Source: Fibrobacter sp.
Lineage (GTDB): Bacteria > Fibrobacterota > Fibrobacteria > Fibrobacterales > Fibrobacteraceae
DNA length: 64,000 nt
Assembly: GCA_017503015.1 (NCBI GenBank)
Contig: JAFVTX010000030.1
Location: forward strand, 1 to 64,000
Direction: 5' to 3'
Every line of letters begins with the position of its first letter. Position 1 is the first letter of the stretch. Positions 1-8,953 of the stretch are shown piece by piece. The position numbers and the translations under genes were made by a program. The notes under the pieces are model-generated. The model saw only the letters and a program-made list of their open reading frames with translations, searched no databases and was not told the origin of the DNA.

Positions 1-1
1 A

Positions 2-718
2 CCGCTCATGGCGGTCCCGAGTCTCGCCCTGGGTTCCGTCGGCGCAACCCTCATGGAAATGACGTCCGCCTACACGGTGTTCCCCAACGGCGGTAACCGT
101 ATCGAGCCCTACATGATCGAATCCATCGTCGATAAGAATGGCGAGACCATCGAGAAAAACATGAAGGTGGAACACGAAGTGCTCCGGGCCCCCAGCGCCT
201 ACCTGATGGTGGACATGCTGAAAGACGTGAACGTGCGCGGAACGGCGGCAAGAGTCTGGGCCAGCGGCTTTACCCACCCCAGCGGCGGAAAGACGGGCAC
301 TACCAACGACTATACCGACGCCTGGTACATCGGCTTTACCAAGCAGTACACCATGGGCGTGTGGATTGGTTCCGACAGTCCGGGCACCATGGGCGCGGGT
401 CACACCGGCACCGAAGACGCCCTGCCTGTTTGGCTTGCGGTAATGACCGAACTTCACAAGGACCTTCCGAGACTTCCCTTCCCCGTGCCTGCAGGCGTTT
501 CCAGCAGGGGCATCTGCAACTACACCGGCAAGGTGGCCGGAGAGTTCTGTTCCGAAAAGACCTACTGCCTCTACACCGCAGGTTACGCCCCTACCGAAGT
601 CTGCGACGGCAACCATTTCGAAGTCAAGACGAAGTCCGCCGACGACGCCACCCTCTTCAGCAACAAGGGTGCAGCGGAGTCCTCTACCGGGCCTAAAAAG
701 ACCCGGAAAATGTTCTAG
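2..718 (+). CDS. Class A penicillin-binding protein (PBP1A-like), C-terminal part
   Basis: Partial: the reading frame is open to the left edge, so the gene starts outside the window. The visible part is the end of a transpeptidase domain. The motif KTGTTNDYTDAWYIGFT is the KTG box of class A PBPs and is followed by VWIGSDSPG. The glycosyltransferase domain and the SxxK and SxN motifs would lie upstream. The enzyme polymerises and crosslinks peptidoglycan on the outer face of the inner membrane. After the transpeptidase core comes a short tail with three cysteines and a Ser/Lys-rich end. The family assignment is secure; PBP1A rather than another class A member is inferred from the KTG-box context. 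Confidence 0.9.
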   Translation, partial: PLMAVPSLALGSVGATLMEMTSAYTVFPNGGNRIEPYMIESIVDKNGETIEKNMKVEHEVLRAPSAYLMVDMLKDVNVRGTAARVWASGFTHPSGGKTGTTNDYTDAWYIGFTKQYTMGVWIGSDSPGTMGAGHTGTEDALPVWLAVMTELHKDLPRLPFPVPAGVSSRGICNYTGKVAGEFCSEKTYCLYTAGYAPTEVCDGNHFEVKTKSADDATLFSNKGAAESSTGPKKTRKMF

Positions 719-768
719 GAATCTGTCCTGAATTTCGACAAGAAAACGCCTGAAATCCGCTAGATATC

Positions 769-793
769 AAGGGTTTGAGCATACTCAACCCTT
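769..793 (+). terminator. Hairpin after the PBP gene, possible terminator
   Basis: The arms AAGGGTT and AACCCTT are separated by a small loop that can pair further (GAG/CTC). No clean U-tract follows directly, and the hairpin lies just before the rlmN promoter element, so it may be a weak terminator or only a boundary structure. Confidence 0.35.
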
Positions 794-814
794 AACAAAA
801 TCTTATATTTTTTC

Positions 815-822
815 TATCTTTG
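815..822 (+). promoter_or_regulatory. TAnnTTTG promoter element before rlmN
   Basis: TATCTTTG matches the Bacteroidetes -7 consensus TAnnTTTG and ends 7 nt before the rlmN ATG, with no Shine-Dalgarno sequence between. If the element works as in Bacteroidetes, transcription would start at or near the ATG, giving a leaderless mRNA. Confidence 0.5.
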
Positions 823-829
823 CGGTGCT

Positions 830-1903
830 ATGGATTGGCCGCACAACATAAAGACCCTTACGGGCGACGAGCTCAAGGCTTGGCTTCGCGAACAAGACGA
901 GAAGCCCTTCCGTGCCGACCAAATCCAGAAATGGCTTTTTTGCCAGCAGGTCAAGACCTACGACGAGATGGTGAACATCTCCCCCGCCCTCCGCGAAAAG
1001 CTGGCCGCCAAGTTCAGCCTCCGGGCCCTTACCGAAGAGACCCGCATGGAATCCGTCGATGGCACCGTCAAGTGGCTTTTCAGGACCCACGACAACCACC
1101 ACATCGAAACGGTGATGATTCCCTCCAACGGACGGTTCTCGGTATGCGTTTCCACCCAGGTGGGCTGCGCCATGAACTGCGCCTTCTGCCGCACCGCCAA
1201 GATGGGCTTCACCCGTAACCTGGAAGCTGGCGAAATCCTGGAAGAGATCATCAACGTGAACTGGTTCCTGAAAGATTCCGGCACTCTCGATGCCGACGGG
1301 AAAATCGCCCAGGTCACCAACATCATCTTCATGGGCATGGGTGAACCGCTGAACAACCTCGAAAACGTGCACCGGGTCTGCTGCACGCTCCACAACCAGA
1401 GCCTGTTCAACATGGGCTCCAAGCGCATGACGGTAAGCACCAGCGGCGTAGTGCCCAAGATCAAGGAACTGGTGGACCGGAACACCCCCTGCTGCCTTGC
1501 GGTAAGCCTGAACAGCACCAACAACGAATACCGCTCCTCCGTGATGCCGGTCAACAAGACCTGGCCCATCGAAAAGCTTTTGGAAGCGGTGGACGAATAC
1601 ATCCGCCGCACCGACAACTACGTAACTTTCGAATTCGTCCTCATCAAGGACATCACCTGCACCCCCAAGGCCGCCAAAGAACTTATCCGCATTTGCGCCC
1701 CCCGCCGGGTGAAGGTGAACGCCATCGTGCTTAACGACGGTGACGACCCCACACTGCACGCGCCCAGCCCCGAAGAAGTGGAAGACTTCCTTGCCAAGGT
1801 GCGTGCCGCCGAAATTCAAATAACGATCCGCAATCCGAGGGGCCGGGACATCTTGGCCGCCTGCGGACAACTCGCGTACAAAAAGGATGGTAAAACATGT
1901 TAA
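830..1903 (+). CDS. rlmN: 23S rRNA (adenine2503-C2)-methyltransferase RlmN
   Basis: Radical-SAM enzyme that methylates C2 of A2503 in 23S rRNA and, in many bacteria, A37 of some tRNAs. The protein has 357 residues, close to the family's usual 350-380. The CxxxCxxC iron-sulfur motif is CAMNCAFC (Cys113, 117, 120). The C-terminal AACGQLA holds the conserved cysteine (about 345) that carries the transient methyl group. The GMGEPLNN motif near the middle is also typical. The start was chosen because the TATCTTTG element lies just before it and MDWPHNIK begins the conserved N-terminus. The next gene overlaps by 7 nt, so the two are probably cotranscribed. Confidence 0.95.
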   Translation: MDWPHNIKTLTGDELKAWLREQDEKPFRADQIQKWLFCQQVKTYDEMVNISPALREKLAAKFSLRALTEETRMESVDGTVKWLFRTHDNHHIETVMIPSNGRFSVCVSTQVGCAMNCAFCRTAKMGFTRNLEAGEILEEIINVNWFLKDSGTLDADGKIAQVTNIIFMGMGEPLNNLENVHRVCCTLHNQSLFNMGSKRMTVSTSGVVPKIKELVDRNTPCCLAVSLNSTNNEYRSSVMPVNKTWPIEKLLEAVDEYIRRTDNYVTFEFVLIKDITCTPKAAKELIRICAPRRVKVNAIVLNDGDDPTLHAPSPEEVEDFLAKVRAAEIQITIRNPRGRDILAACGQLAYKKDGKTC

Positions 1904-2517
1904 CGCAGAACCTCCCCGAATTCTGGGACAACCTCTACATGGACGGAAAGGATTACTGGAATTTCAAGAAGGCGACACCCGCCCTCCTGGAATTCTTCAA
2001 GAACCCTTCCTGCCCCGCTACCGGCTCGGTCCTGATTCCTGGAGCGGGTTTCGGCTACGATGCCGAAGCCTGGGCTAATAAAGGTCACGACGTGCTGGCT
2101 GTAGATTTCGCACCTACCGCCGTAGATGAACTGGACCACCTGAGCCGCAAGTACAAGAACCTCCGCTCTTTGGACCTGGACCTGTTCACCCTCTCGCCCA
2201 AAGACCCCAAGCGTGGCGGCCAGCTGTTCGACATCGTCTATGACTACGGCACCTTCTCGGCAATCCACCCGGGCCGCCGCGACGAATTTTTTGAAGTCTG
2301 CTACAAGATGCTCAAGGACGACGGCCTGTTCATCTGCCTCATGTACCCCCTCATGAACGGAAAGACCCTGCAGGGGCCTCCCCACTGCACTAGCGAAGGC
2401 GAACTCATGGCCCGCCTGGACGGCGTGTTCGACATCGTGGAACGCATCAAGCCCGTAAACAGCATTCCTGGCCGCGAAGGCAAGGAAGAATTCTGGCTCA
2501 TGAAAAAGGTCATTTAA
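1897..2517 (+). CDS. SAM-dependent methyltransferase, TPMT-like
   Basis: Class I methyltransferase of 206 residues. The N-terminal FWDNLYMDGKDYWNF resembles the thiopurine/thiol methyltransferase (TPMT) family. Motif I, VLIPGAGFGYDAEAWA, binds SAM, and the acidic VLAVDFAPTAVDEL follows as motif II. The YDYGTFSAIHPGRR region occupies the substrate-loop position. TPMT-family proteins methylate thiols, selenium or halide compounds; which substrate applies here cannot be told. The start overlaps the end of rlmN by 7 nt, suggesting translational coupling. Confidence 0.8.
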   Translation: MLTQNLPEFWDNLYMDGKDYWNFKKATPALLEFFKNPSCPATGSVLIPGAGFGYDAEAWANKGHDVLAVDFAPTAVDELDHLSRKYKNLRSLDLDLFTLSPKDPKRGGQLFDIVYDYGTFSAIHPGRRDEFFEVCYKMLKDDGLFICLMYPLMNGKTLQGPPHCTSEGELMARLDGVFDIVERIKPVNSIPGREGKEEFWLMKKVI

Positions 2518-2592
2518 CAGTGACCAAAGCTATCCAGAAAAGCATTAACTAACTTTTAAAGAAAAAAAGAGCATTGGGTAAAAGTTCTCATC

Positions 2593-2619
2593 ACTCAAAA
2601 CCCACTACTCACAACTCAT
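2593..2619. repeat. Low-complexity ACTCA-type intergenic repeat
   Basis: A run of ACTCAAAAC, ACTACTC and ACAACTCAT words just before the ribosome-binding site (AAGGA, 2620-2624) of the YchJ-like gene. The same words recur near 19620-19663, 24640-24770, 25010-25045 and 26783-26820 in this window. Confidence 0.6.
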
Positions 2620-2631
2620 AAGGATTGAACT

Positions 2632-3129
<498 letters not shown>

Positions 3130-3130
3130 T

Positions 3131-3300
3131 AGGCATGAGCACGGGGCTTTCGCCCCTTTGGGGTATGAGCACGGTCGCCAAGGCTCCCTTTGAGCAAAAA
3201 TAATCGCGCCATAGGCGCAAACTCAAAGGCACGGAGTGCCGACCTCACACCTCAAAGCACCGCAGGTGCGACCTCAAAACCTTTTTCCGAAGGAAAAACC
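3131..3300. repeat. Array of microhairpins spaced by GACCTCA words
   Basis: 170 bp without a gene. It holds four tiny perfect or near-perfect hairpins: GGGGCTTTCGCCCC (3143-3156), GCGCCATAGGCGC (3206-3218), GGCACGGAGTGCC (3228-3240) and GCACCGCAGGTGC (3257-3269). The last two are each followed by GACCTCA, and CTCAAA words precede the later hairpins. A similar array lies at 15114-15183. The end of the block (CCGAAGGAAAAACC) supplies the argC ribosome-binding site. Confidence 0.7.
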
Positions 3301-4266
3301 ATGTTCAAAGTTTTCGTAGATGGTGAAGCAGGAACCACAGGCCTGCAGATTTATGAGAGACTCGCAAAGCGTAACGATGTCGAAGTGCTGCGCATTGCCC
3401 CCGAACTCCGCAAGGATACTGCCGAACGCAAGAGACTCATCAACGAGTCCGACGTGACGTTCCTGTGTCTGCCCGACGCTGCCGCCATCGAAAGCGCCGC
3501 CCTCTGCGAAAACCCGAACACTTGCGTCATAGACGCCTCTACGGCCCACCGCGTGAACCCCGCCTGGACCTACGGCATGCCGGAACTCTCCGCAGCCCAG
3601 CGCGAAGCCATCGCGAAGGCCAAGCGTATCGCGAACCCCGGCTGTCACGCCTCCGGATTCATTCTCGGCGTGCACCCGCTGATCGCCGCAGGAATCCTCC
3701 CGAAGAGCGCGAACCTCGCCGCCTACAGCATTACCGGCTATTCCGGCGGCGGCAAGAAACTCATTGCCGAATACGAAGAGGCTGCGGCACTTGCACACGC
3801 TGCCGGCGAATCGAAGGCCATCATGGCTCCGGCCCCGTACGCGCTTGCGCTCGCCCACAAGCACCTCCCCGAGATGAAAAAATACTGCGAACTTGAAAAC
3901 ACGCCGTTCTTCAATCCGGTGCTTGGGCCATACTACAAGGGCATGGCCGTGACCGTCGCCATCTTTGCAAACGAACTCACCAAGAAGGTGGGTCCAGAAG
4001 GCCTTACCGAAATTTTGGCGAAGCACTACGAAGGCTGCCGCTTTGTGAAGGTGATGCCCTACGAAGCCGCCCCCGTGCTGTTCAACGGCCGCCTGGACGC
4101 CACCGTCTGTAACGATACGAACAACGCCCGCATCCAGGTTTTCGGCAACGAGAACGTGATGCAGGTAACGACGATTATCGACAATCTGGGCAAGGGTGCC
4201 AGCGGCGCCGCCATCCAGAACATGAATATCGCCCTCGGGCTGGACGAAGGGATTAGTTTGGTTTAA
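3301..4266 (+). CDS. argC: N-acetyl-gamma-glutamyl-phosphate reductase (type 2)
   Basis: Third step of arginine synthesis: NADPH-dependent reduction of N-acetylglutamyl phosphate to the semialdehyde. The protein has 321 residues, the size of the shorter type 2 ArgC. The N-terminal MFKVFVDGEAGTTGLQIYER is the dinucleotide-binding strand. The catalytic cysteine lies in NPGCHASGF (Cys115). The frame is open further upstream, but only through the microhairpin repeats; ATG 3301 has AAGGA 8-9 nt before it and starts the conserved fold. No other arg gene is nearby. Confidence 0.93.
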   Translation: MFKVFVDGEAGTTGLQIYERLAKRNDVEVLRIAPELRKDTAERKRLINESDVTFLCLPDAAAIESAALCENPNTCVIDASTAHRVNPAWTYGMPELSAAQREAIAKAKRIANPGCHASGFILGVHPLIAAGILPKSANLAAYSITGYSGGGKKLIAEYEEAAALAHAAGESKAIMAPAPYALALAHKHLPEMKKYCELENTPFFNPVLGPYYKGMAVTVAIFANELTKKVGPEGLTEILAKHYEGCRFVKVMPYEAAPVLFNGRLDATVCNDTNNARIQVFGNENVMQVTTIIDNLGKGASGAAIQNMNIALGLDEGISLV

Positions 4267-4292
4267 GCAAAGCCGACAAAGTTTATACAAAA

Positions 4293-4321
4293 GCCAGCCC
4301 GAAAACGGGCTGGCATTTTTT
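4293..4321. terminator. Rho-independent terminator after argC
   Basis: A perfect 9-bp GC-rich stem (GCCAGCCCG / CGGGCTGGC) with an AAAA loop, followed by ATTTTTTC. It lies between the convergent argC and the 4340-5479 gene. Confidence 0.9.
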
Positions 4322-4339
4322 CAAATTATACGGGATAAA

Positions 4340-5479
4340 TTATTCGGAGTCCTTAAGGCAACGAACTGCGAAGTCGTCGTACTTGGCGCCGCGGAAGTCG
4401 TAGTAGTGCTTGATGCTTGCATAGGTCGCTCCCATGTTCCAGTAGTAGGCGTCCGTGCTACCGGGAGCAGAGGAACTCCAGAAGTTGGCGTAAGAACCGA
4501 CATTCTCGAAGTTGGAAGAACAACCATAAAAACTGTTGCAGTTGCCAGCAGGGAGCGCGGAGAACCCGTAGGCATTAGTCGCATACAGCCATTTTTCAAA
4601 TTCAATCGCCTGCATGGCATAGGGGGAACTGCCCACCGCCTTATACAAGGCTTCCCATTCCGTCGAATCCGGCAGGTGCCAACCTTCGGGACAAACGCCA
4701 CGAACGGGATAAACTGGTGTGCAAGTCAGACCATAACCACAGCCCTTTCCGCTTTCTGAATAAACTCCGGCGCTGTCCATAGCCGCAGCCCATGAATAAT
4801 AACGACCAAACTTCAAGCAACCGTCTTTATTGCAATAATTGCCGATTGATTTTTCTTTACCTGTACTTTCGTCAACAACTTTGTATTCAAAATTCAAGTT
4901 TTCAGCCATCCACACCTGGTCACCAATCTTCACGGTCTTGTACACTTGGCCATCGCGTTCATCGGCTATTTCGCCATAACTAATTGCAGGGTTCAAATAC
5001 ACCCAATTCGTTTTTCCCGTCAGCGATGTTCCGGTACCCGAGCTTTCAGAGCTTCCCGAGCCACTTGATTCCTTAATCACCACGGTATCACGGTTAACCA
5101 CCACGACCGTATCGCGAACGACAACTGTATCCTTTGGGTTCACAACAACGGTATCGCGGCCAGACGAGCCTCCCTGCCCATCAGCTCCATTTTCACCATC
5201 GGCCCCATCTTTTCCATCAGAGCGATCTTTTCCATCGGCACCGTCCTTGCCGTTCAGCATCTGCCACTTACCATCAGCACAGTAGAACACAGCTGAGAAA
5301 TCAGACACATAAACCATTTCGCCCACATTGTTCTTGGTGCAATCGCCCAATTTTTTGCCCGACTCAAGCACGGACATTGCAGGAGATTCGGACGCAGCAG
5401 TCGTTTCGTCATCGCAAGCGCACAGGCCAAAAACTGTCAACGCACCCGCAACAATCATGTTAATTCGTCTTGTATTCAT
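4340..5479 (-). CDS. Surface lipoprotein with Fibrobacter major paralogous domain
   Basis: 379-residue predicted lipoprotein. The lipobox is LCAC with Cys22. Residues 78-106 form a short collagen-like Gly-X-Y stretch (GKDGADGKD and similar), followed by repeated DTVVV strands and a Ser/Gly linker to about 155. The C-terminal part from about 165 has DGQVYKTVKIGDQVWMAENL, GRYYSWAAAMD, CPEGWHLPDSTEWEAL and DFAVRCLKD, the signature of the Fibrobacter succinogenes major paralogous domain (TIGR02145). Known members are exported; their function is not established. The start overlaps the stop of the broken gene upstream in ATGA, so it was probably translationally coupled to it. Confidence 0.85.
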   Translation of the reverse strand: MNTRRINMIVAGALTVFGLCACDDETTAASESPAMSVLESGKKLGDCTKNNVGEMVYVSDFSAVFYCADGKWQMLNGKDGADGKDRSDGKDGADGENGADGQGGSSGRDTVVVNPKDTVVVRDTVVVVNRDTVVIKESSGSGSSESSGTGTSLTGKTNWVYLNPAISYGEIADERDGQVYKTVKIGDQVWMAENLNFEYKVVDESTGKEKSIGNYCNKDGCLKFGRYYSWAAAMDSAGVYSESGKGCGYGLTCTPVYPVRGVCPEGWHLPDSTEWEALYKAVGSSPYAMQAIEFEKWLYATNAYGFSALPAGNCNSFYGCSSNFENVGSYANFWSSSAPGSTDAYYWNMGATYASIKHYYDFRGAKYDDFAVRCLKDSE

Positions 5480-6025
5480 TTTTTCGCCCTTTTATAATTA
5501 AATTTCGATATGTCATCGTAAAGATGAGACTTTTCAATTGTCATTTCATTTCCATAACGCTTTTTCAAAGTATCCAAAACAACATCTTCGGCAGAGACAA
5601 ATGCCAAGACATTCGGCTTTGGACAAACCTTGATTGTTTTGACCAGTTTGCCTTCGTACGGAATGTTCAAGTAGCTTCCTTCGAACGGGAGATTATCGCC
5701 ATAAACAAAGAAACACAGCTCTTTCTCAAAGGCAAGCGCCCTTTGCCGCCTCATAAGTATAGAGCCGACCGCTGACAAATTTCTTGTCGTTGCAACTCGG
5801 CTGTTTTTTATATCTCTCACCTTCGGCATCATAGCAGTAGCTATGCTTCGTTTCAAAATCCAGATTTTCCGCCATCCAGACTTGATTGCCAATCTTGACA
5901 GTCTTGTAAGTTTTCCCGTCGCGCGAATCCGTCATGGCCCCCATTTGTGGGGCAGCAAGGACTACAAAAGTGACCATTAATACTAATAAAACTACATCCT
6001 TTGTCATAATCAACTTCCTTGTCAT
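5476..6025 (-). pseudogene. Broken Fibrobacter paralogous-domain gene
   Basis: From the ATG at 6025 the frame encodes a short hydrophobic start, then DSRDGKTYKTVKIGNQVWMAENLDF and GRLYTYEAAKGAC, the first half of the paralogous domain. It then stops at 5726 exactly where family members continue CPxGWrLP. The -1/+1 frame from about 5750 to 5476 reads through as FEKELCFFVYGDN...YKRAKK and ends in ATGA overlap with the next gene, which suggests this tail was once the genuine 3' end. A frameshift or an internal deletion joining two genes would explain it. The 6025 ATG itself overlaps the stop of the gene upstream by 4 nt. The tail is not recognised. Confidence 0.6.
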
Positions 6026-8049
6026 TTACCCGAAACACAACCTTTTTCCTCAAGGCCCGCACGATAGGCCTCTGCCGAAGGGCTATCCCCTTGGAACAAA
6101 TCCCAATCTATATCATCGCAGGCGGAAGCCTGAATACAACGGACGGACATGGCGCCCTTCTTGCTATAGGCATTCTTATCCATTGTGCCAGCACTTGCAC
6201 TGTAATAATGATACTTCCCTTTGTCACCTGCATCATCGGCAGTCCAAAAGTCTGCACGCTTGCCAAGTAGTTCGAACTTGCCCTTGGCATTGCGGAATCC
6301 TGCAGTTTTTATGCCGAAAGAAGCACTATTGCTCGCCACAGCATCCCACTCCCTATCGGATGCCATTCTCCAGCCATCCGGACACGCCTTTTGGGCCGCG
6401 TTCCAAGTATATAGACGACCATATTCATTGCAGTTCTGCTCGGAATCATCATAGCACCAGCTATCGTCAAGCTTGAAGCTGAGATTTTCCGCCATCCAGA
6501 CTTTACCGCCGACATTCACAGTCTTGTATTTCTTGCCATCGCGGGAATCCGTCAAGGAATTATCCGTAGGATTGTCCTGTTTTACCGAGTTAGCCTCTTC
6601 CGCAGCAGCGGGGACGTTTGCCTCTGGGGCATTATCGGAAACATTAGAGCTTTCTACCCCATTACCGTCACTACCCTTGACGCAACGGATTGGATAATAG
6701 TATCCGCGATTATACCTTTTCAACTTATTGTCATATTCACGTGGCGAACCCAAATTCAATTGATAAACCGCTTCAGATGACGACAGGTCCCCATTTACAG
6801 AGAAAAGGTTCCGTTTCAGCGACTCTCCTGAAGACGAGGTGAAATACGAGCCGCCCACCTTCTGGAAATTGATCCCGTAATCTTCATCCGCATAAGGAAT
6901 CGGTTCTGCCGAAAAGCCAAACAAATCCCAATTCATATATTTGCTCCTATCCGCAAACCCTTCTTTACCAGATGGTCTTTTATTGAAAGCGGCACTTCTC
7001 ATAGCATCTGATTGAGCGTAATAATTTCCTTTGGAAAAATAAGCCGTTAATTCCTTTCTCGCATTTTCTCCATATGTCATGTAAGGCCTATGACCTGATT
7101 TGTATTTACCACCATCATGAGAAATGCTATTTTCCCCAAAAATTCCACCGCCAGGCACCAATGTGAGAACAGGGATAATATCCAAATTCCCACTTAATTC
7201 CTCCAGCACGCCAACAAGCTCCGCAAATTCGTCACCTGTAGGCAATCGCCAGCCCGTTGGGCATGCTTCTTTATAATCCCTGTTATCATAGAGTTGTCCA
7301 TACTTTTCACAATTTTCATGTTTTTTATTATAACACATACTGTGTTTCGTTTTGTAATTCAAATTTTGGGCCATCCATGTAACACCGCCAATAGTAACTG
7401 TTGGGTACTTGTGACCATCTCTTGAGTCCTTCAGAAATTCCGTATGTGCAAAATCACCATCCTTAAATTTGCCCTTGAAGAAGACTTCTCCGTTCATATA
7501 AATTTCAGCATCACCATTCAGTTTGTTGTCCTTGAACGTGAACATGACTTTTTTTGCTGCCGTCGGAGCCTCTCCCTTTGGGTAATAACTTTCATAAGTT
7601 CCATTGAGCCTATCGTTTTTAAAAGAAGTCTTAACCTTTAAATTTCCATCGTCATAATACTCTTCATATTTTCCATCGAGAGCACCGCTGTCATTATATG
7701 ACACTGTAAATCTTTTGTTTCCGTTGGAATAGTATTCCGTATAATCGCCCACCAAGTTGTCTTCTTCAAGAGAAGCTATGATTCTTAATTCACCTTCTTT
7801 GTCGTATTTCTTGTACGACCCATCCCTTTTTCCCATCTTGTAGGATGTTTTCACTTCTAGCTGACCATTCGAATGATACGACTTGTAGGAACCGTCTTTC
7901 TTTTGCGTTTCCTTGTCAATCTGATATCTTTCCTTCAGAGTCCCATCCGAATAGTAATCTTCGATTTCCACCCTGCTGCACCCTATAAGAAAAGCATTCA
8001 AAAAAAAGATGCCAGCAAATACAGCAAAGCAAATTTTATTGTTTTCCAT
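6022..8049 (-). CDS. Lipoprotein with YwqK/MORN-like repeats and two Fibrobacter domains
   Basis: 675-residue predicted lipoprotein (lipobox LIGC, signal FAVFAGIFFLNAFLIGC). Residues about 30-175 are six or so repeats of the type YYSDGTLKERY, YHSNGQLEVKTSY and YYDDGNLKVKTSF, matching the YwqK / MORN_2 repeat. Two Fibrobacter major paralogous domains follow, at about 205-460 (DSRDGHKYPTVTIGGVTWMAQNL, ACPTGWRLPTGDEF, YYYPIRCVKG) and about 505-650 (DSRDGKKYKTVNVGGKVWMAENL, ACPDGWRMASDREW, MSVRCIQA). The first domain carries a long insert. The two are separated by a Ser/Asn/Ala-rich linker. The function is unknown; the architecture suggests a surface adhesin or structural protein. Confidence 0.8.
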   Translation of the reverse strand: MENNKICFAVFAGIFFLNAFLIGCSRVEIEDYYSDGTLKERYQIDKETQKKDGSYKSYHSNGQLEVKTSYKMGKRDGSYKKYDKEGELRIIASLEEDNLVGDYTEYYSNGNKRFTVSYNDSGALDGKYEEYYDDGNLKVKTSFKNDRLNGTYESYYPKGEAPTAAKKVMFTFKDNKLNGDAEIYMNGEVFFKGKFKDGDFAHTEFLKDSRDGHKYPTVTIGGVTWMAQNLNYKTKHSMCYNKKHENCEKYGQLYDNRDYKEACPTGWRLPTGDEFAELVGVLEELSGNLDIIPVLTLVPGGGIFGENSISHDGGKYKSGHRPYMTYGENARKELTAYFSKGNYYAQSDAMRSAAFNKRPSGKEGFADRSKYMNWDLFGFSAEPIPYADEDYGINFQKVGGSYFTSSSGESLKRNLFSVNGDLSSSEAVYQLNLGSPREYDNKLKRYNRGYYYPIRCVKGSDGNGVESSNVSDNAPEANVPAAAEEANSVKQDNPTDNSLTDSRDGKKYKTVNVGGKVWMAENLSFKLDDSWCYDDSEQNCNEYGRLYTWNAAQKACPDGWRMASDREWDAVASNSASFGIKTAGFRNAKGKFELLGKRADFWTADDAGDKGKYHYYSASAGTMDKNAYSKKGAMSVRCIQASACDDIDWDLFQGDSPSAEAYRAGLEEKGCVSGK

Positions 8050-8053
8050 TTTA

Positions 8054-8929
8054 TTACTCCTTGATTAAATTTAAAGATCCCTTTTTGGAATATTTCCATA
8101 AAGGAACATCATAAAGTCCTGATAACCTTACGTTATCCTTGGGTATTCCCAAGGCAAGAATCCTGCTTTTTTGATTTTCCATAATCTTTCGCGCCGAATT
8201 CCTTTTTTGCCTGTTATGCTCAATCAAATCGCCATTCCACTTGATGTCACTTTTATACGGAGCAACAAGTATTTGCAGATTCAACGCCATCCAATCCATG
8301 TCAAGTTCAAGCAGAGTCGGTTTATCCACATTGAGCGCATTGTTCCGCACGGCCCATATACGCACTTCGTTCTCGTATTTAAAGTTTCTTCTTTTGAACC
8401 TTAGTATGTTCAAGAAATTTCGAACAGAGCCGCATAAACCTTTTTTGGCACTTTCAATATGAAGATTGCTCAACAACTGCTCTTGCGTATAATCATAGGC
8501 AATTGATGATAAATAAAAATCGATGCCATTCTTATCCGCATTTCGTTCCAATTCACCAAGAAAGCGCCAGAGATTCACACTATATCTTATACAAAAATCT
8601 CCATCATCTTCTTTGGCCCTTACACTCCACATGGCATCCGCATTTTCGGTTCCATTGAGTGTAAAGCAAAGTGCAAAAAATCGGTTCTGGTAGTCAGCAC
8701 CACTTTTCCCAAAAAATTTGTTCAAAAAAGCCTTGCTAAAAAATCTTTGTTCAAACAAATCCGGCCATACCAAAGGAGAGATAAAGGTTATTTTATCCTG
8801 ATTTTCCATCCTTTCAAACCTGGAAAAGGACTCATACCGATACAGCACGGGATTTTCCAAATCCAAGTTCATCTTGCCGACAAAATGGACATGCTTCCAT
8901 GGAAAAGGAAAAGACTCTTTCTTTTTCAT
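8054..8929 (-). CDS. DUF2971-like protein
   Basis: 291 residues, no signal peptide. The order of short motifs resembles DUF2971: an N-terminal LYRYESFSRFE, TFISPLVWPDLFE, FFALCFTLNGTENADAMWSVRA, DGDFCIRYSV, and FKYENEVRIWAV in the second half. DUF2971 proteins are cytosolic, of unknown function, and often lie in variable or defence-associated regions. It ends 4 bp before the start of the YwqK-repeat lipoprotein gene, so it is in the same operon despite being the only clearly cytosolic member. The assignment is by pattern, so moderate. Confidence 0.55.
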   Translation of the reverse strand: MKKKESFPFPWKHVHFVGKMNLDLENPVLYRYESFSRFERMENQDKITFISPLVWPDLFEQRFFSKAFLNKFFGKSGADYQNRFFALCFTLNGTENADAMWSVRAKEDDGDFCIRYSVNLWRFLGELERNADKNGIDFYLSSIAYDYTQEQLLSNLHIESAKKGLCGSVRNFLNILRFKRRNFKYENEVRIWAVRNNALNVDKPTLLELDMDWMALNLQILVAPYKSDIKWNGDLIEHNRQKRNSARKIMENQKSRILALGIPKDNVRLSGLYDVPLWKYSKKGSLNLIKE

Positions 8930-8953
8930 ATTCTTGCATCCATTCGCAAAGGA

